Below, piece after piece: positions 1 through 11,348 of a stretch of DNA of 64,000 bases. How positions within the stretch are numbered: position 1 is the stretch's first letter; each line of letters opens with the position of its first letter. Below the pieces are notes generated by a model. That model did no database searches and had not been told where the DNA came from. It was given only the letters and a program-made list of their open reading frames with translations. This DNA is from Elymus sibiricus (Eukaryota; Streptophyta; Magnoliopsida; Poales; Poaceae): positions 245,178,166-245,242,165 of the forward strand of contig CM077666.1 in the NCBI GenBank assembly GCA_039707655.1, in the 5' to 3' direction. Made by a program: the position numbers and the translations under genes.

Positions 1-224
1 CTCGACTCCTCTCCGGATCGGGATGAACTAGCTACCGATTTTACCCTCTTGTGTTGGATTTGGACCTTTGTATCCCTTTTGTGTATGTGGATTTAGCACA
101 TGTGTGATTGTTTCTTGTCTATTTGAGTGATTCCTCTCATTTTCCCTCTTGTGTTCTTCGTGTTCTTTGCGGGATCCGCTGCAATCGTGAAAGATCGACA
201 CCATTAGGGTTCCACCCTACATCA
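1..224 (+). mobile_element. E1 5' LTR, 3' end only
   Basis: This is the last part of the 5' LTR of element E1; the start lies outside the window. It matches the end of the complete E1 LTR at 14738-15735, including the terminal CCACCCTACATCA. A primer binding site follows four bases later, which fixes the LTR boundary at 224. By position relative to the TATA box of the complete copy it is R-U5 sequence. Confidence 0.9.
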
Positions 225-227
225 TCT

Positions 228-240
228 TGGTATCAGAGCC
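228..240 (+). other. E1 primer binding site
   Basis: TGGTATCAGAGCC matches the 3' end of plant initiator tRNA-Met, the usual primer of plant Gypsy elements. It starts four bases after the LTR end. This is the only clade member in the window with the regular form; E3, E5, E6, E7 and E8 carry an extra T (TGGTATCATGAGCC). Confidence 0.9.
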
Positions 241-2097
241 ACGTTGATCACGAATTTGGAGTCTCCCCCACCGTTTTCTAGCCTAATTTTGCTTCGTTTT
301 GTCCCAATTTTGAAAATCCCCACCAAAAATAGCCCTCCCAATTTTTTTTTGTGATTTGTTAGTTGGATGATGTTTTGTTGATTTTGATCCATGGATTCGT
401 TGTATTTCAAGTGGATCTAGCCTTCCCCATCTTTTCCCCCATTTCCATCCACGAAATCTTCTCAATTTTGCCCCGGGAAATCGTGTTTTTCCGCCCCCAT
501 TCTCAGATCTGGAAATTAGGGTTTGTCCCGGAAGAAATTCCACGACCCCCGGAACTTCCGGCTTCCCCCGGAACTTCCGGAGCCCGGAACTTCCGGCCCT
601 AACCCCGGAACTTCCGGCCTAACCAGAAACATTACACAGAATTCAGCATCACCCTTCTTCACCATTTTCATCATAACTTTTCGCTCCGAACTCCGATTTG
701 AGTGTTCTTTGGCTCGTTTTGAAGCTATCGACGTGCCCGAGGACCTCACCTTGGTTTCTCCACCATTTGACTTCATCAAAATTTTGGAACTTTGGCATCT
801 TTGCGTAGGGCCTCCACCATATCATTCGCTATTCCACCATAGACTTCCGCAACCTAATTCATTTTGATCCCCATTGCATTTGAGGTTGTTTGAGTTGTGG
901 CTTGTGTCTCCTAAGGTGTTTCGGCTAATTAGGGACCGTGACTTCCACTCCGACAACGTGTATAGCACCACCATACTCTTCCGCCACCTTACCCATTTTG
1001 ACCAGGTTTCCACCAATACTTCCGCAACCACCACCGCTAATCCGCTACCACCATTTGACATTTGCGTTTGAGATTTTGAGTTCGTGGTTTTTCCGTTTCC
1101 TAAGGTGTTTCAGCTAATTAGGAATGGTTCAACATCAAGAACACCGCCACTCATCATCGCCCTGAGGTCGTCATCGACATTGACCACTTCATCATTTTGA
1201 CACCGCAACCGTAAGCAGGAACGGTAACTTCGACGACACCATTGTATATTCCCCTTGCCATTGCATTGTTAACCCCTAGCCCATTTTGCGTCACTTGCCT
1301 ATCGAGACTAGCCATTGAGTATTGCCGGCAACGTTACTTGTGCACTTTAGTGATTATCGATCCGCCCTTCCATTGCATACATACCTCTTCTTGGTATCAT
1401 CATATCATCTCTTGTGTCACAAGATTGTTCCCGCATATACATAATTGCTATCTTGGTTTGTGCAATTCGCATAAGTGGCCATAAAAAAAAGCTTTTAAGC
1501 AGAGAGAAAAACAAAGAGCTTGTAAGCAAGATCCATAGCATCATACCACATTGCATATCAAATTACCATCATTGATCATCTTGGATCATCATGTGAGAAA
1601 CACCGGGAACCATACATACATAGCATACTTGGAATAGGAAGTCGATACGTTTTGTCTTCCCTAGGGTGTGTACAAGTGTCGTATCCGCCTATTGAGCAAT
1701 CGTGCTAGCGTCTCTCTTGAGTTGTGCAACACGAGCGTTTTCCGTGGATTCCACATTTTGTGCTGATTCCTTGGTTGCACGACCCCATTTATCTATCCGT
1801 GTGTGCGTTTCCGTGTGCCATTCATTGCTATTGGTTTACTTGTTTCATTTGCAAATTTGTGAATCTCTTTCAACATTATTGACTCTTACTAACAATTGCA
1901 TCAAATTTTTGTGCCACTATCCTCACCAAGCTACTCCATAAGCTTTACTTGTGTAGGTGTGAGAATAGACAAGATCCGGTACCAATTGTGCTACTTCCAT
2001 AATACATTATTGAGTGATCATTGATCCATCTTCAACATTGGATAAGGTACATTTGGTCTAGTTCTTTCCTTTCTTCCACTCACATATTTGCTTGAGC
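241..2097 (+). other. E1 untranslated leader
   Basis: This is a non-coding leader of about 1.86 kb between the primer site and the first Gag ATG. Homologous leaders of similar length are in E3, E6 and E8. It contains a palindrome array (549-617), two copies of a motif close to CCTAAGGTGTTTCGGCTA (about 909 and 1099), and a motif AAGCTTTTAAGC near 1488 followed by AGCTTGTAAGCAA near 1517. Short ORFs here are not conserved between the copies and I do not regard them as genes. Confidence 0.8.
549..617 (+). repeat. Palindrome array in E1 leader, type CCGGAACTTCCGG
   Basis: Four exact copies of the 13-base palindrome CCGGAACTTCCGG lie at 549-561, 568-580, 584-596 and 605-617, so starts are 16 to 21 bases apart. 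The array begins about 310 bases after the primer site. The same palindrome is repeated in the E1 LTR (15026-15299) and in E5. Confidence 0.95.
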
Positions 2098-3142
2098 ATG
2101 ATGGATAGGCAAAGCCCATCTACTTCGGTCTACACCAACAACGACGAGTTCGATGCCACGAAAAACTTCATCAACGCCAAGATGCAAGCTCACAAGGAGG
2201 AGCTCATAGCTCTCATCAAGACCGCCAAGAGGTCTCCCTCATCTTCGAGAAGACGCTCAAGTGCACATGCTTCCGAGCTACCATCTCCGGCAAGGTCACA
2301 TCGGCATCGACACCATCACCGACGAGAACGTGAAGGTCAAGAGCCCCACACCAACCACCGCTCCATGACTTCACCATCTACCTTGGCATCTTCGCCAAGC
2401 GACTTCAAGGCATCTTCGCCTTTGGACATACGGCATCTTCGCCAACAAGCACCTCAAGATTATGCTCAAGAGAAGCTCCCCAAGCTTAAGTCTGCGACTT
2501 CCACGAGCTACTATGACCTCGACACCGACCACGAGCTTCCTTTCTATGGGAATCAAGACCCCGAGGAGTATCTCGAGTGGGAGCGCAAGATGGACGACTA
2601 CCTCAAGCTACATCAAGTCCCATCCGAAGATCAAGTGAAGTGCGCCACAAGTAACTTCCACGACTATGCGTTGACATGGTGGCTTCACAAACCTTCGACA
2701 AGCTTCGATGTGAGTTGGCCCAAGACGAAGAAAGCGATGCGGCGAGAATTTTTGCCTTCCACCTACACGGAACATCTTCGACGCCAAATGGAGAACACCA
2801 TCCAAGGATCCAAGTACATCGACGAGTACTTCAAGGAGATGAAGAAAGCCTTGCGGCGAGCCGGTGTGGACGACCCCATTTCGATGAAGTTCCACTTCAT
2901 GATGGGATTGAACAACGACATCTCCAGGACTATCTTCCCCGACAAGTACAAGTCCCTCGACGACAACTACTTTGGTGCTCTCAAGGCGGAAAAAGAACTC
3001 AAGAAGGACAAGGCTTCTCCACCCCAAGCACACTTCGCGGCGACCAAGCTCCAAGACGATGCTCCCAAGTTTGACATCACCGCCATCCCTCTTTGTGGCA
3101 TTGACGATGCCGAGTCTACCATGACTCTTTTTGAAGACGGCG
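2098..3142 (+). pseudogene. E1 gag-like ORF, first part, cut by E2
   Basis: This is the N-terminal part of the E1 protein. Two ATGs (2098 and 2101) precede DRQS, which matches the starts in E3, E6 and E8. It has a Ser/Arg/His-rich basic stretch (about residues 45-85), then a Gypsy Gag core seen as DPEEYLEWERKMDDYL, a TWW motif and YIDEYFKEMKKALRRAG. The frame is open up to the E2 insertion; any stop after 3142 belongs to the E2 LTR. The ORF continues after the insertion at 11349. There is no CCHC zinc knuckle, protease or RT. Expected role: a capsid-type protein of a non-autonomous element. Confidence in the Gag assignment is good and comes from motif similarity to the Gag of E5 and E7. Confidence 0.85.
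3138..3142. repeat. Left target site duplication of E2 (CGGCG)
   Basis: CGGCG lies directly before the E2 LTR and again directly after it (11344-11348). Removing E2 and one copy restores the uninterrupted sequence seen in E6 near 47430, which proves a single insertion event into the E1 ORF. Confidence 0.95.
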
Positions 3143-4282
3143 TGATACGGGGTTGCCCGATCTTCACGGAGGATCTGCTTGAGGAACGAATCAACGCCAC
3201 CTGAAGGGTACGAAGGAAACCCTCGATCCCAGCCAACAACGCTGTCGGGTAAAGGATAACTAGTGCAACCTGACGAGACCGAAGCTAGCTACTGCATATG
3301 CAACAACCAGCAACAAGTATTCGCCCAACCACACTCTTAGGATTCCAATCCACACAACCACGCACGAAGTTGGAAGCACGAACTGGTCGCCGCCTCAACG
3401 GCTGCTGTTGTAAAATCACAAAGTGAGTTTACCCTCTCACAAGGCAAGATTACAAGAGCTAAGGAGGAAGTGAACTCTCAAACAAGATTCTGTTTGCACT
3501 TAGCTAACCTATGCTGAAATCCAATTGCCAAAGAGTTGTGGCTGAAGTGAGGGAAGGGGTATTTATACTAGGAACAGCCCTCCTAGCTTAGGTGTGAAAC
3601 CAGTCCAAAAGAGAGGCTCAAATTCGTGGTAACCAGCTGGTCAAGGGAGCAAACACATGGAGCCTCGCGCAGCAATTAATGCTCTGGACAGCTTGCATTG
3701 GAACTCTCATATCCTTTGACTCAGGACTCCAAATGTTGCACCGTTTGATTTTCCTGAAAGTAGACTTCAAATGCTGTCCAATTTGTACTCTCACACGTGC
3801 TGGAACCTCATATATTTGTGTTGCATGATGCAGCAAGTTCTGGGACGAATTCTGGAACTGTGCATGCAACAATAGATTGTTGAGATGGCTTGCTATTCTT
3901 CCTTGAGGTGTAATTAGTTGCCCTTGTCACCAAAACATGGTTTACATCAGAGTTGAAACTTGTTCTCTTCAAACTTGTTGTATGGGCTTCAGAACTTGTT
4001 TCTTCATGAGCTGAATTTGTTTCTTCATGTGCTGAAAGTTGTTGGTTGTCCTCAACATTGTACCTGAGTAAAATCAGCACAGATGATTTAGGCAGTATAA
4101 AGTTCTCATGGATAGTTGAAGTATGATCAGCTAGGAGCGCGTTCACCTCTTGTTCTATATGTTTGGCACGGCTCCTTGTCATGGGACCCAAATAGGTCTT
4201 CTTTGTAGCAGCTTCATTTGAGGGCTGAGTTTTATCATGAGGAGAGGATGACAAACGAAGTGAACCTGGGATGTCCTCATCA
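3143..4282 (-). mobile_element. E2 3' LTR
   Basis: This is the 1140 bp LTR at the 3' end of E2, delimited by the target duplication at 3142 and the PPT at 4283. A TATA-like box (TATAAATA in element orientation) lies near 3560-3567. The integrase reading frame continues through the LTR start down to 3808. It lacks the palindrome arrays of the other clade. Confidence 0.93.
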
Positions 4283-6651
4283 TCCTCCCCCTCTTCAAAA
4301 GGAGTCGTCCTCGACTCTTGACCCTCTTGATCGAAGCATGGAGACAAATCAGCAACGTTGAATGTTGGACTCACAGCATAGCTTCCAGGAAGCTCGATCT
4401 TGTAAGCATTGTCATTGATCTTTGCCAAGACTTTGAATGGTCCATCTCCACGAGGCATTAGCTTGGATTTGCGCTTCTCAGGAAAACGATCTTTGCGCAA
4501 ATGTATCCAAACCAGATCTCCGGGCTCAAAAGTCACCTTCTTGCGGTTTTTGTTTGCCTTAGCTGCATAGTACTTAGATTTCCTTTCTATCTCTTCTCTG
4601 GTCTTCTCATGAATGTTCTTCACATATGCAGCACGCTTTGAAGCCTCCATGTTACATCTCTCTTCTAATGGAAGTGGCAACAAGTCAATTGGTGCAAGTG
4701 GTTTGAATCCATATACCACCTCAAATGGGCACATGCTTGTGGTAGAGTGAACTGCTCTGTTGTAAGCAAACTCCATGTGTGGCAAACACTCTTCCCACTC
4801 CTTCAAATTCTTCTTGATCATTGTACGCAGCAAGGCTGAGAGTGTGCGGTTCACGACCTCTGTTTGCCCATCAGTTTGTGGGTGACATGTCGTTGAAAAC
4901 AGCAGCTTGGTTCCCAACTTTACCCATAATGTTTTCCAAAAATAGCTCATGAACTTCACATCACGATCTGAAACAATGCTCCTCGGCATTCCATGCAAGC
5001 GAACAACTTCCCTGAAAAACAAATCAGCAACATGTGAAGCATCGTCGTTCTTGTGGCACGGAATGAAGTGTGCCATTTTTGAGAACCTATCAACTACAAC
5101 AAAAACCGAATCCCTCCCCCTCTTAGTCCTAGGTAGTCCTAAAACAAAATCCATGCTAATATCTTCCCAAGGAGCATTTGGAACTGGTAGGGGAGTATGT
5201 AAACCATGGGGGTTCAGTTTAGACTTAGCTTTGTGGCATGTGATGCATCGCTGAACAAATCTCTCAACGTCCTTCCTCATCTTTGGCCAATAAAAATGAT
5301 CAGCCAACAGCTCATATGTCTTCTCACGACCAAAGTGTCCCATTAATCCTCCTGCATGTGATTCCTGCAACAACAAGGGCCTAACAGAGGAATCTGGAAC
5401 ACACAGTTTGTTAGCCCTAAAAAGGAACCCATCATGCACATGGTATTTATCCCAACCTTTGCCATCTTTACATTTTGCATATGGTTCTGAAAATATATGA
5501 TCAGTGCGATACAGTTCTTCTAGGCTCTCAAGTCCCGGTACCTTCACTTCTAATTGTGTCAAAAGAACATGCCTACGGGACAAAGCATCAGAAACCATGT
5601 TTTCCTTTCCTTTCTTGTACTTCACAACATATGGGAAAGTTTCAATGAATTCAACCCACTTAGCATGCCTACGATTCAGTTTAGCTTGGCCTTTCAAATG
5701 TTTCAAAGCCTCATGATCAGAATGTACAATAAATTCCTTAGGCCATAAGTAATGTTGCCAAGTTTCAAGCACTCTAACCAAAGCATACAACTCTTTATCA
5801 TAAACAGAATAATTCAGTTGCGCACCACTCAGCTTCTCACTAAAATATGCTACTGGTTTTCTTTCTTGCATTAAGACACCTCCAATACCTATTCCACTAG
5901 CATCACATTCTATTTCAAAAGTTTTAGTGAAATCAGGTAGAATCAGCAAAGGTGCTTCAGTTAATTGTTTCTTAAGCTCAAGAAATGCTTCTTCTTGTGG
6001 TGCACCCCATTTGAAAGGAATACCTTTCTTTGTCAATTCATTCAAAGGTGCGGCAATTGTACTAAAATCTTTAACAAACCTCCTGTAGAAACCAGCAAGG
6101 CCATGAAAACTTCTCACTTGGCTTACATTCACTGGAGTTGGCCAATTCTTGATTGCATCCACCTTAGATTCATCCACTTCAATTCCCTGTCCTGAAACAA
6201 CATAGCCAAGAAAAACAACCTTGTTTGTGAAAAAGGAGCACTTCTCAACGTTAGCATATAATTTTTCTTTCCTTAGCACATTCAGCACTTGTTTTAGATG
6301 TTCAATATGTTCCTCAATGGATCTGCTATAGATTAGAATGTCATCAAAGTACACAACAACAAATTTGCCAATGTAAGCTCTCAAAACATGGTTCATCAAT
6401 CTCATGAAAGTACTTGGTGCATTAGTTAACCCAAAAGGCATGACTAACCACTCATACAACCCAAATTTTGTTTTGAAAGGATTTTTCCATTCATCTCCTT
6501 CTTTCATCCTAATCTGATGGTATCCACTTCTCAAATCAATTTTAGAGAAAACAGTAGAGCCACTCAATTCATCAAGCATATCATCTAACCTAGGAATAGG
6601 ATGACGATACCTAATGGTTATAATATTGATGGGCCTACAGTCCATTACCAT
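3808..6651 (-). pseudogene. E2 pol: reverse transcriptase, RNase H, integrase
   Basis: This open stretch of 947 codons is in the same frame as the upstream pol part and separated from it by one TGA (6652-6654), apparently at a Trp codon. RT has the YFDDILIYS box near residue 100. RNase H starts around [11 protein letters not shown] (residue 245). The integrase has an HHCC zinc finger ending CITCHKAKS (about 430-475) and the catalytic D, D, E in SMDFVLG, SDRDVKF and TDGQTEV (about 497, 562 and 592). After [13 protein letters not shown] the tail reads into the LTR (from about residue 790) and includes [15 protein letters not shown] near residue 820. I see no classical chromodomain. The gene would supply reverse transcription and integration for E2 if the stop were absent. 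Confidence 0.9.
4283..4297 (-). other. E2 polypurine tract
   Basis: In element orientation the sequence next to the 3' LTR reads AAGAGGGGGAGGA, the plus-strand primer for reverse transcription. It is also within the open pol frame. Confidence 0.85.
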
Positions 6652-6654
6652 TCG

Positions 6655-8478
6655 TCATGTTGCATCTTTCTTAGGCACCAAAATCACAGGTACAGCACAA
6701 GGACTTAAACTTTCACGAACATAACCTTTCCTTAAAAGTTCTTGTACCTGCCTTTCTATCTCCTTTGTTTCTTCAGGATTGGTGTGGTAGGGAGCTTGAT
6801 TTGGAAGTGATGCTCCTGGAATGAGGTCAATCTGATGTTCTATGCCGCGCAAGGGAGGTAGACCAGCGGGTACTTCCTCCGAAAAAACATCCTCGAAATC
6901 CTGCAAGACATCACAAACAGCACTAGGGAGACAAGTTAGGTCGTTAGCTGAAAGCAAAACGTCTTTGTACACAAGTACAACGACCACTTGATTTGGGTTG
7001 AGCCTCACATCTCTCAATTCTGATTTGGTGGCTAACATTACTAAGTTCTCTCCCTCTCTTTTATTTTTCTCTCTCAAATTTGGCTTGTGGCGCTCACTCA
7101 CAGATTTGTGGATCTCTCTCTCACTCTTTTTCTCTCCCTCTTTCTTACTCACTACTTTTACTTCAGAAACTTTTTGCATGTGCTCAGCCATAATTTGTTG
7201 GGGAGTCATGGGCCTTAGCACCAAGTCTTTGCCTTTCCACTTGAGGGTGTATTGATTGGTTCTGCCACAATGTTTTGCTGAAAGATCATATTGCCACGAT
7301 CTGCCCAACAGCAAGTGACACACCTTCATGGGCACCACATCACACTCAACGGTGTCATTATAATCTCCAATCTTGAATTGCACATGTACCATGTGTGTGA
7401 CCTTAATCTCTCCACATTCACTCAACCATTGGATATGATATGGGTGGGGGTGTTGCAGCAGCTTCAGCCCAAGCTTATCACACATTTCTTTACTTGCAAG
7501 ATTGTGACAACTCCCACCATCAACAATTACTTTACATACCTTGTCTTGCACTTTGGCTCTAGTTTGAAACAGATTATGTCGTTGTCTATTCTCAGCTTCT
7601 TTGATCTGCACACTCAAAACTTTAGTGACAACAAGAGAAGCACCTTGCTCATAATCACAATAGGTATGCTCATCACCATCTGAATTTTCACCATTTTCAA
7701 ATTCTTCCTCAGGTTCGCTACAAGACTCATATTCTCCATTCTCTGTGATCAGCATGGTACGCTTGTTGGGACAATCTTTCTTCATGTGGCCACGTCCCTT
7801 ACATGTAAAGCACTCTATATCACTAGTTTTCCCAGTGGAGCCAATGGAGGATGAACTTGGGGCTGCAAATTTGCTCTTTTCTTTTGCATTTGATACCTCA
7901 TTCCTGCTCGTGGCTGCACGTGCATGGGACTGATTTCCACCTCCAGAACTAGTCATGATGCCTAGACCAACATTGAATTGAGGTACAAACTTACTCCCAC
8001 TTGATGTAGCTCTAGCTGTGAAGGATGTAGTTCTGTTTTGCCTGGAGTCTTCTTGCAATTGACGTTCAGCCTTAGAAGCAAGATGTACAAGTTCTACCAC
8101 ATTACGATATGGCTGCAGATCAACCACTCGTTTGACATTAGGATTCAGCCCATAGAGAAACCTTGCCATGGACTGCTCCTCATCTTCATGTATGTTGGCT
8201 CTTATCATTGCCTTCTCCATCTCCTTATGATACTCCTGAACAGATAACTTTCCTTGCCTCAAATTCTGGAGCTTATCAAAGGTATCACGCCTATAATGCC
8301 TTGGGACAAATCTTGCCCTCATCTCTCTTTTCATTTCTGCCCATGTAGCAACAGCAGGTTCTCCTTCTTCTTCTCGCTGAATCTGAACTTGCTCCCACCA
8401 TATTAGAGCATAATCTTCAAACTCAAGTGAGGCCATTCTTCTCTTCAGAGTAGTTGTGCATGCGGAAAATCTTGTCAA
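6655..8478 (-). pseudogene. E2 gag C-terminus, protease and start of RT
   Basis: This open frame of 607 codons starts inside gag after a frameshift. It contains the Gag core (DYALIWWEQV, ATWAEMKREMRARFVP), a CCHC knuckle [15 protein letters not shown] (about residue 221), an aspartic protease with [10 protein letters not shown] (about 318-328) and the RT N-terminus ending [14 protein letters not shown] at 6652-6654 then cuts the pol frame. The DGG in place of the more common D-S/T-G is shared with E5 and E7, so it is a family trait and not damage. Confidence 0.9.
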
Positions 8479-9142
8479 CCTTCAATTCCCATGTGAGATA
8501 AATTTCTGGATCAGATCCACCATCAAACTTGGGCATGGTAAATTTCAGCTTTCCAAACCTCTCCTCTTCCTCTCGTTCATGACCATTGTTTCTTCGACGA
8601 TGAAATCTAACATTCTGGTGCATGCCATCTTCATCTTCGTCAAACTCATCTTCACTACCTTCATGGTGCAGATTTGCTCTCCGGTGGCCTCCTCTAAGAC
8701 CACGACCAGTAGCAGCTTCATGATGAGCACGTCCATTAGCATGAGCATTTCCACGTCCGGGACCGGGAGGTCGCATGGCATGGGGAGCAGCAGCATGGTT
8801 TCTTCTAGCTTGTGCATTGGAGGCAGCACCTTCCCCATCAGTTGCATTATGTTCATCACCATGGACACTTGCTTCTTCTCGGTTTTGACGAAGCTCTCGC
8901 ACAATATCAGCAACAATATCAGCCCTCATGGCTGCCATGTTTTGAGTGAGCTGCTCATTAACATTACCCATAAGTTGCTGCAAATCTCTTGACAACTTCT
9001 CTTGCTTCTCTTCAATTGGATCAAGGCTGTTTCTGAATTCTCGGCGTAGATGATCACGTAATGCATTGAAGTGAAACCGTGTGACAGGTTGATTGAGATG
9101 CCCATGTCCTTCAACATCATATTCGTCTTCATCACCTGCCAT
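8423..9142 (-). pseudogene. E2 gag N-terminal part
   Basis: This ORF of 239 codons starts at the ATG at 9142. It has an acidic start (MAGDEDEYD), a probable helical stretch (residues 30-90), a Gly/Arg/His-rich region and then [15 protein letters not shown], which opens the Gag core in all gag-pol copies here. Compared with E7, a few bases are missing near 8440, which shifts the frame; the protein ends shortly after and the Gag core goes on in the frame of 6655-8478. Confidence 0.85.
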
Positions 9143-10188
9143 GGTTAGTTTTCCAAAATCCCTATAGTACTAGAAGCATATATGTGGGTAACAACTCAAG
9201 CTCACCTCACTTACCAACCGAAGCTCATGTAACTTCCAAGTGAGGGCAGAATCGTGCTCAACCGTGGTGCCGGCAGTTGGTATACAAAGAGTGATGAATC
9301 AAGCGAATACGAGTCTAGGGTTGCACATGCGGGGCTGTTTGGTGGGGCTTGGGTGGGATATATATGTAGCAAAAGATTGACTAATCTGTAATCTAGATAT
9401 TGTTGAACCAAGTAATCATCCACACAAGATTCTAATGCCCTTCGTTGCTGAATGAGATATAAGTGAGGTACATGCAACTCATACCAAGGAATCAGATTTG
9501 CTAGAAAGCAAGGATTGAAGATGTTGCACACTTGACAAGTTTCAGCTCACAATACAAACAGGGGTTTCTCAAGATATAAGTGAAGAACAGTCCCAAATTT
9601 CTCTCTTTTGTTTCTTGCACACACTTTCTTTCTTTGGGTAGATCTCTTTTTTTTGCCTCTTTTTTTTCTTTTTTTTTGACAAACTTCAACAAGGGACTTG
9701 GATCTGAACACACACTTTGGGGGATCCACGAAAATTACAATGGATGAGCTCAAACAACAAGAACATGCAGCTGAAACTTTGGCAGAAAACACATACGAAC
9801 TGATCTGATTTTTCTGGGTGGAAACACGGTGGGAATCAGATCTAACAAGGATGGATGGAAAGTACACGGTGTGGGCTTTCCAAAATGCACAAAAACACCC
9901 AAAACGGACTCCGGATGACAAAGATACACAAGATTTGGTGGAGGATGCAGATCTGAAATCTGTGGACGAAAACAAACACAAACACACAAGAATGGATGGG
10001 GGAAACTCAGCAACTAAAAACAAAAGATCTAGTGGACAAGAACTTGATAAAACTCACCAAATGACAGATTAAAGGCTGCAAAGGGCTTGGTAAAGGTATA
10101 TTTTTTTTGTGGGGCCATTTTCTGAACTTTAGGATGAACAAGAACACGAACTAAACTAGGGATACAAGATCCTACCGTGTCAACCGAA
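9143..10188 (-). other. E2 leader
   Basis: About 1.05 kb lies between the primer site and the gag ATG. It holds A/T-rich and pyrimidine-rich stretches (for example 9635-9680). I see no palindrome array and no conserved ORF. Confidence 0.7.
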
Positions 10189-10200
10189 GCTCTGATGCCA
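10189..10200 (-). other. E2 primer binding site
   Basis: In element orientation it reads TGGCATCAGAGC, one base different from the initiator tRNA-Met complement TGGTATCAGAGC. It lies three bases from the LTR. Confidence 0.85.
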
Positions 10201-10203
10201 AGA

Positions 10204-11343
10204 TGATACGGGGTTGCCCGATCTTCACGGAGGATCTGCTTGAGGAACGAATCAACGCCACCTGAAGGGTACGAAGGAAACCCTCGATCCCAGCCAACAA
10301 CGTTGTCGGGTAAAGGATAACTAGTGCAACCTGACGAGACCGAAGCTAGCTACTGCATATGCAACAACCAGCAACAAGTATTCGCCCAACCACACTCTTA
10401 GGATTCCAATCCACGCAACCACGCACGAAGTTGGAAGCACGAACTGGTCGCCGCCTCAACGGCTGCTGTTGTAAAATCACAAAGTGAGTTTACCCTCTCA
10501 CAAGGCAAGATTACAAGAGCTAAGGAGGAAGTGAACTCTCAAACAAGATTCTGGTTGCACTTAGCTAACCTATGCTGAAATCCAATTGCCAAAGAGTTGT
10601 GGCTGAAGTGAGGGAAGGGGTGTTTATACTAGGAACAGCCCTCCTAGCTTAGGTGTGAAACCAGTCCAAAAGAGAGGCTCAAATTCGTGGTAACCAGCTG
10701 GCCAAGGGAGCAAACACATGGAGCCTCGCGCAGCAGTTAATGCTCTGGACAGCTTGCATTGGAACTCTCATATCCTTTGACTCAGGACTCCAAATATTGC
10801 ACCGTTTGATTTTCCTGAAAGTAGACTTCAAATGCTGTCCAATTTGTACTCTCACACGTGCTGGAACCTCATATATTTGTGTTGCATGATGCAGCAAGTT
10901 CTGGGACGAATTCTGGAACTGTGCATGCAACAATAGATTGTTGAGATGGCTTGTTATTCTTCCTTGAGGTGTAATTAGTTGCCCTTGTCACCAAAACATG
11001 GTTTACATCAGAGTTGAAACTTGTTCTCTTCAAACTTGTTGTATGGGCTTCAGAACTTGTTTCTTCATGAGCTGAATTTGTTTCTTCATGTGCTGAAAGT
11101 TGTTGGTTGTCCTCAACATTGTACCTGAGTAAAATCAGCACAGATGATTTAGGCAGTATAAAGTTCTCATGGATAGTTGAAGTATGATCAGCTAGGAGCG
11201 CGTTCACCTCTTGTTCTATATGTTTGGCACGGCTCCTTGTCATGGGACCCAAATAGGTCTTCTTTGTAGCAGCTTCATTTGAGAGCTGAGTTTTATCATG
11301 AGGAGAGGATGACAAACGAGGTGAACCTGGGATGTCCTCATCA
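10204..11343 (-). mobile_element. E2 5' LTR
   Basis: This 1140 bp LTR is nearly identical to 3143-4282. One of the differences changes the TATA-like box (TATAAATA to TATAAACA in element orientation, near 10620). The right target duplication CGGCG follows at 11344-11348. Confidence 0.93.
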
Positions 11344-11348
11344 CGGCG

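Larger units (their letters stand above)
3143..11343 (-). mobile_element. E2, CRM-like Ty3/Gypsy element with gag-pol
   Basis: This is a complete LTR retrotransposon of 8.2 kb on the - strand with LTR, primer site, gag, protease, RT, RNase H, integrase, PPT and LTR in the right order, flanked by CGGCG duplications. Both LTRs are 1140 bp. I count about ten differences between them by eye (near 0.9%), so it is young. In its own orientation the LTR starts TGATGAGGACATCC, close to the TGATGAAGACATCC start known from centromeric (CRM) retrotransposons, and the pol frame runs into the 3' LTR as in CRM elements. A frameshift in gag and an in-frame stop in RT disable it. Family assignment rests on recall, not on a search. 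Confidence 0.85.

Noticed and set aside
2371..3074. Opposite-strand and shifted ORFs over the gag-like genes
   Set aside because: They are shadows of the gag-like frame created by its codon bias; similar shadows occur over E3, E6 and E8.
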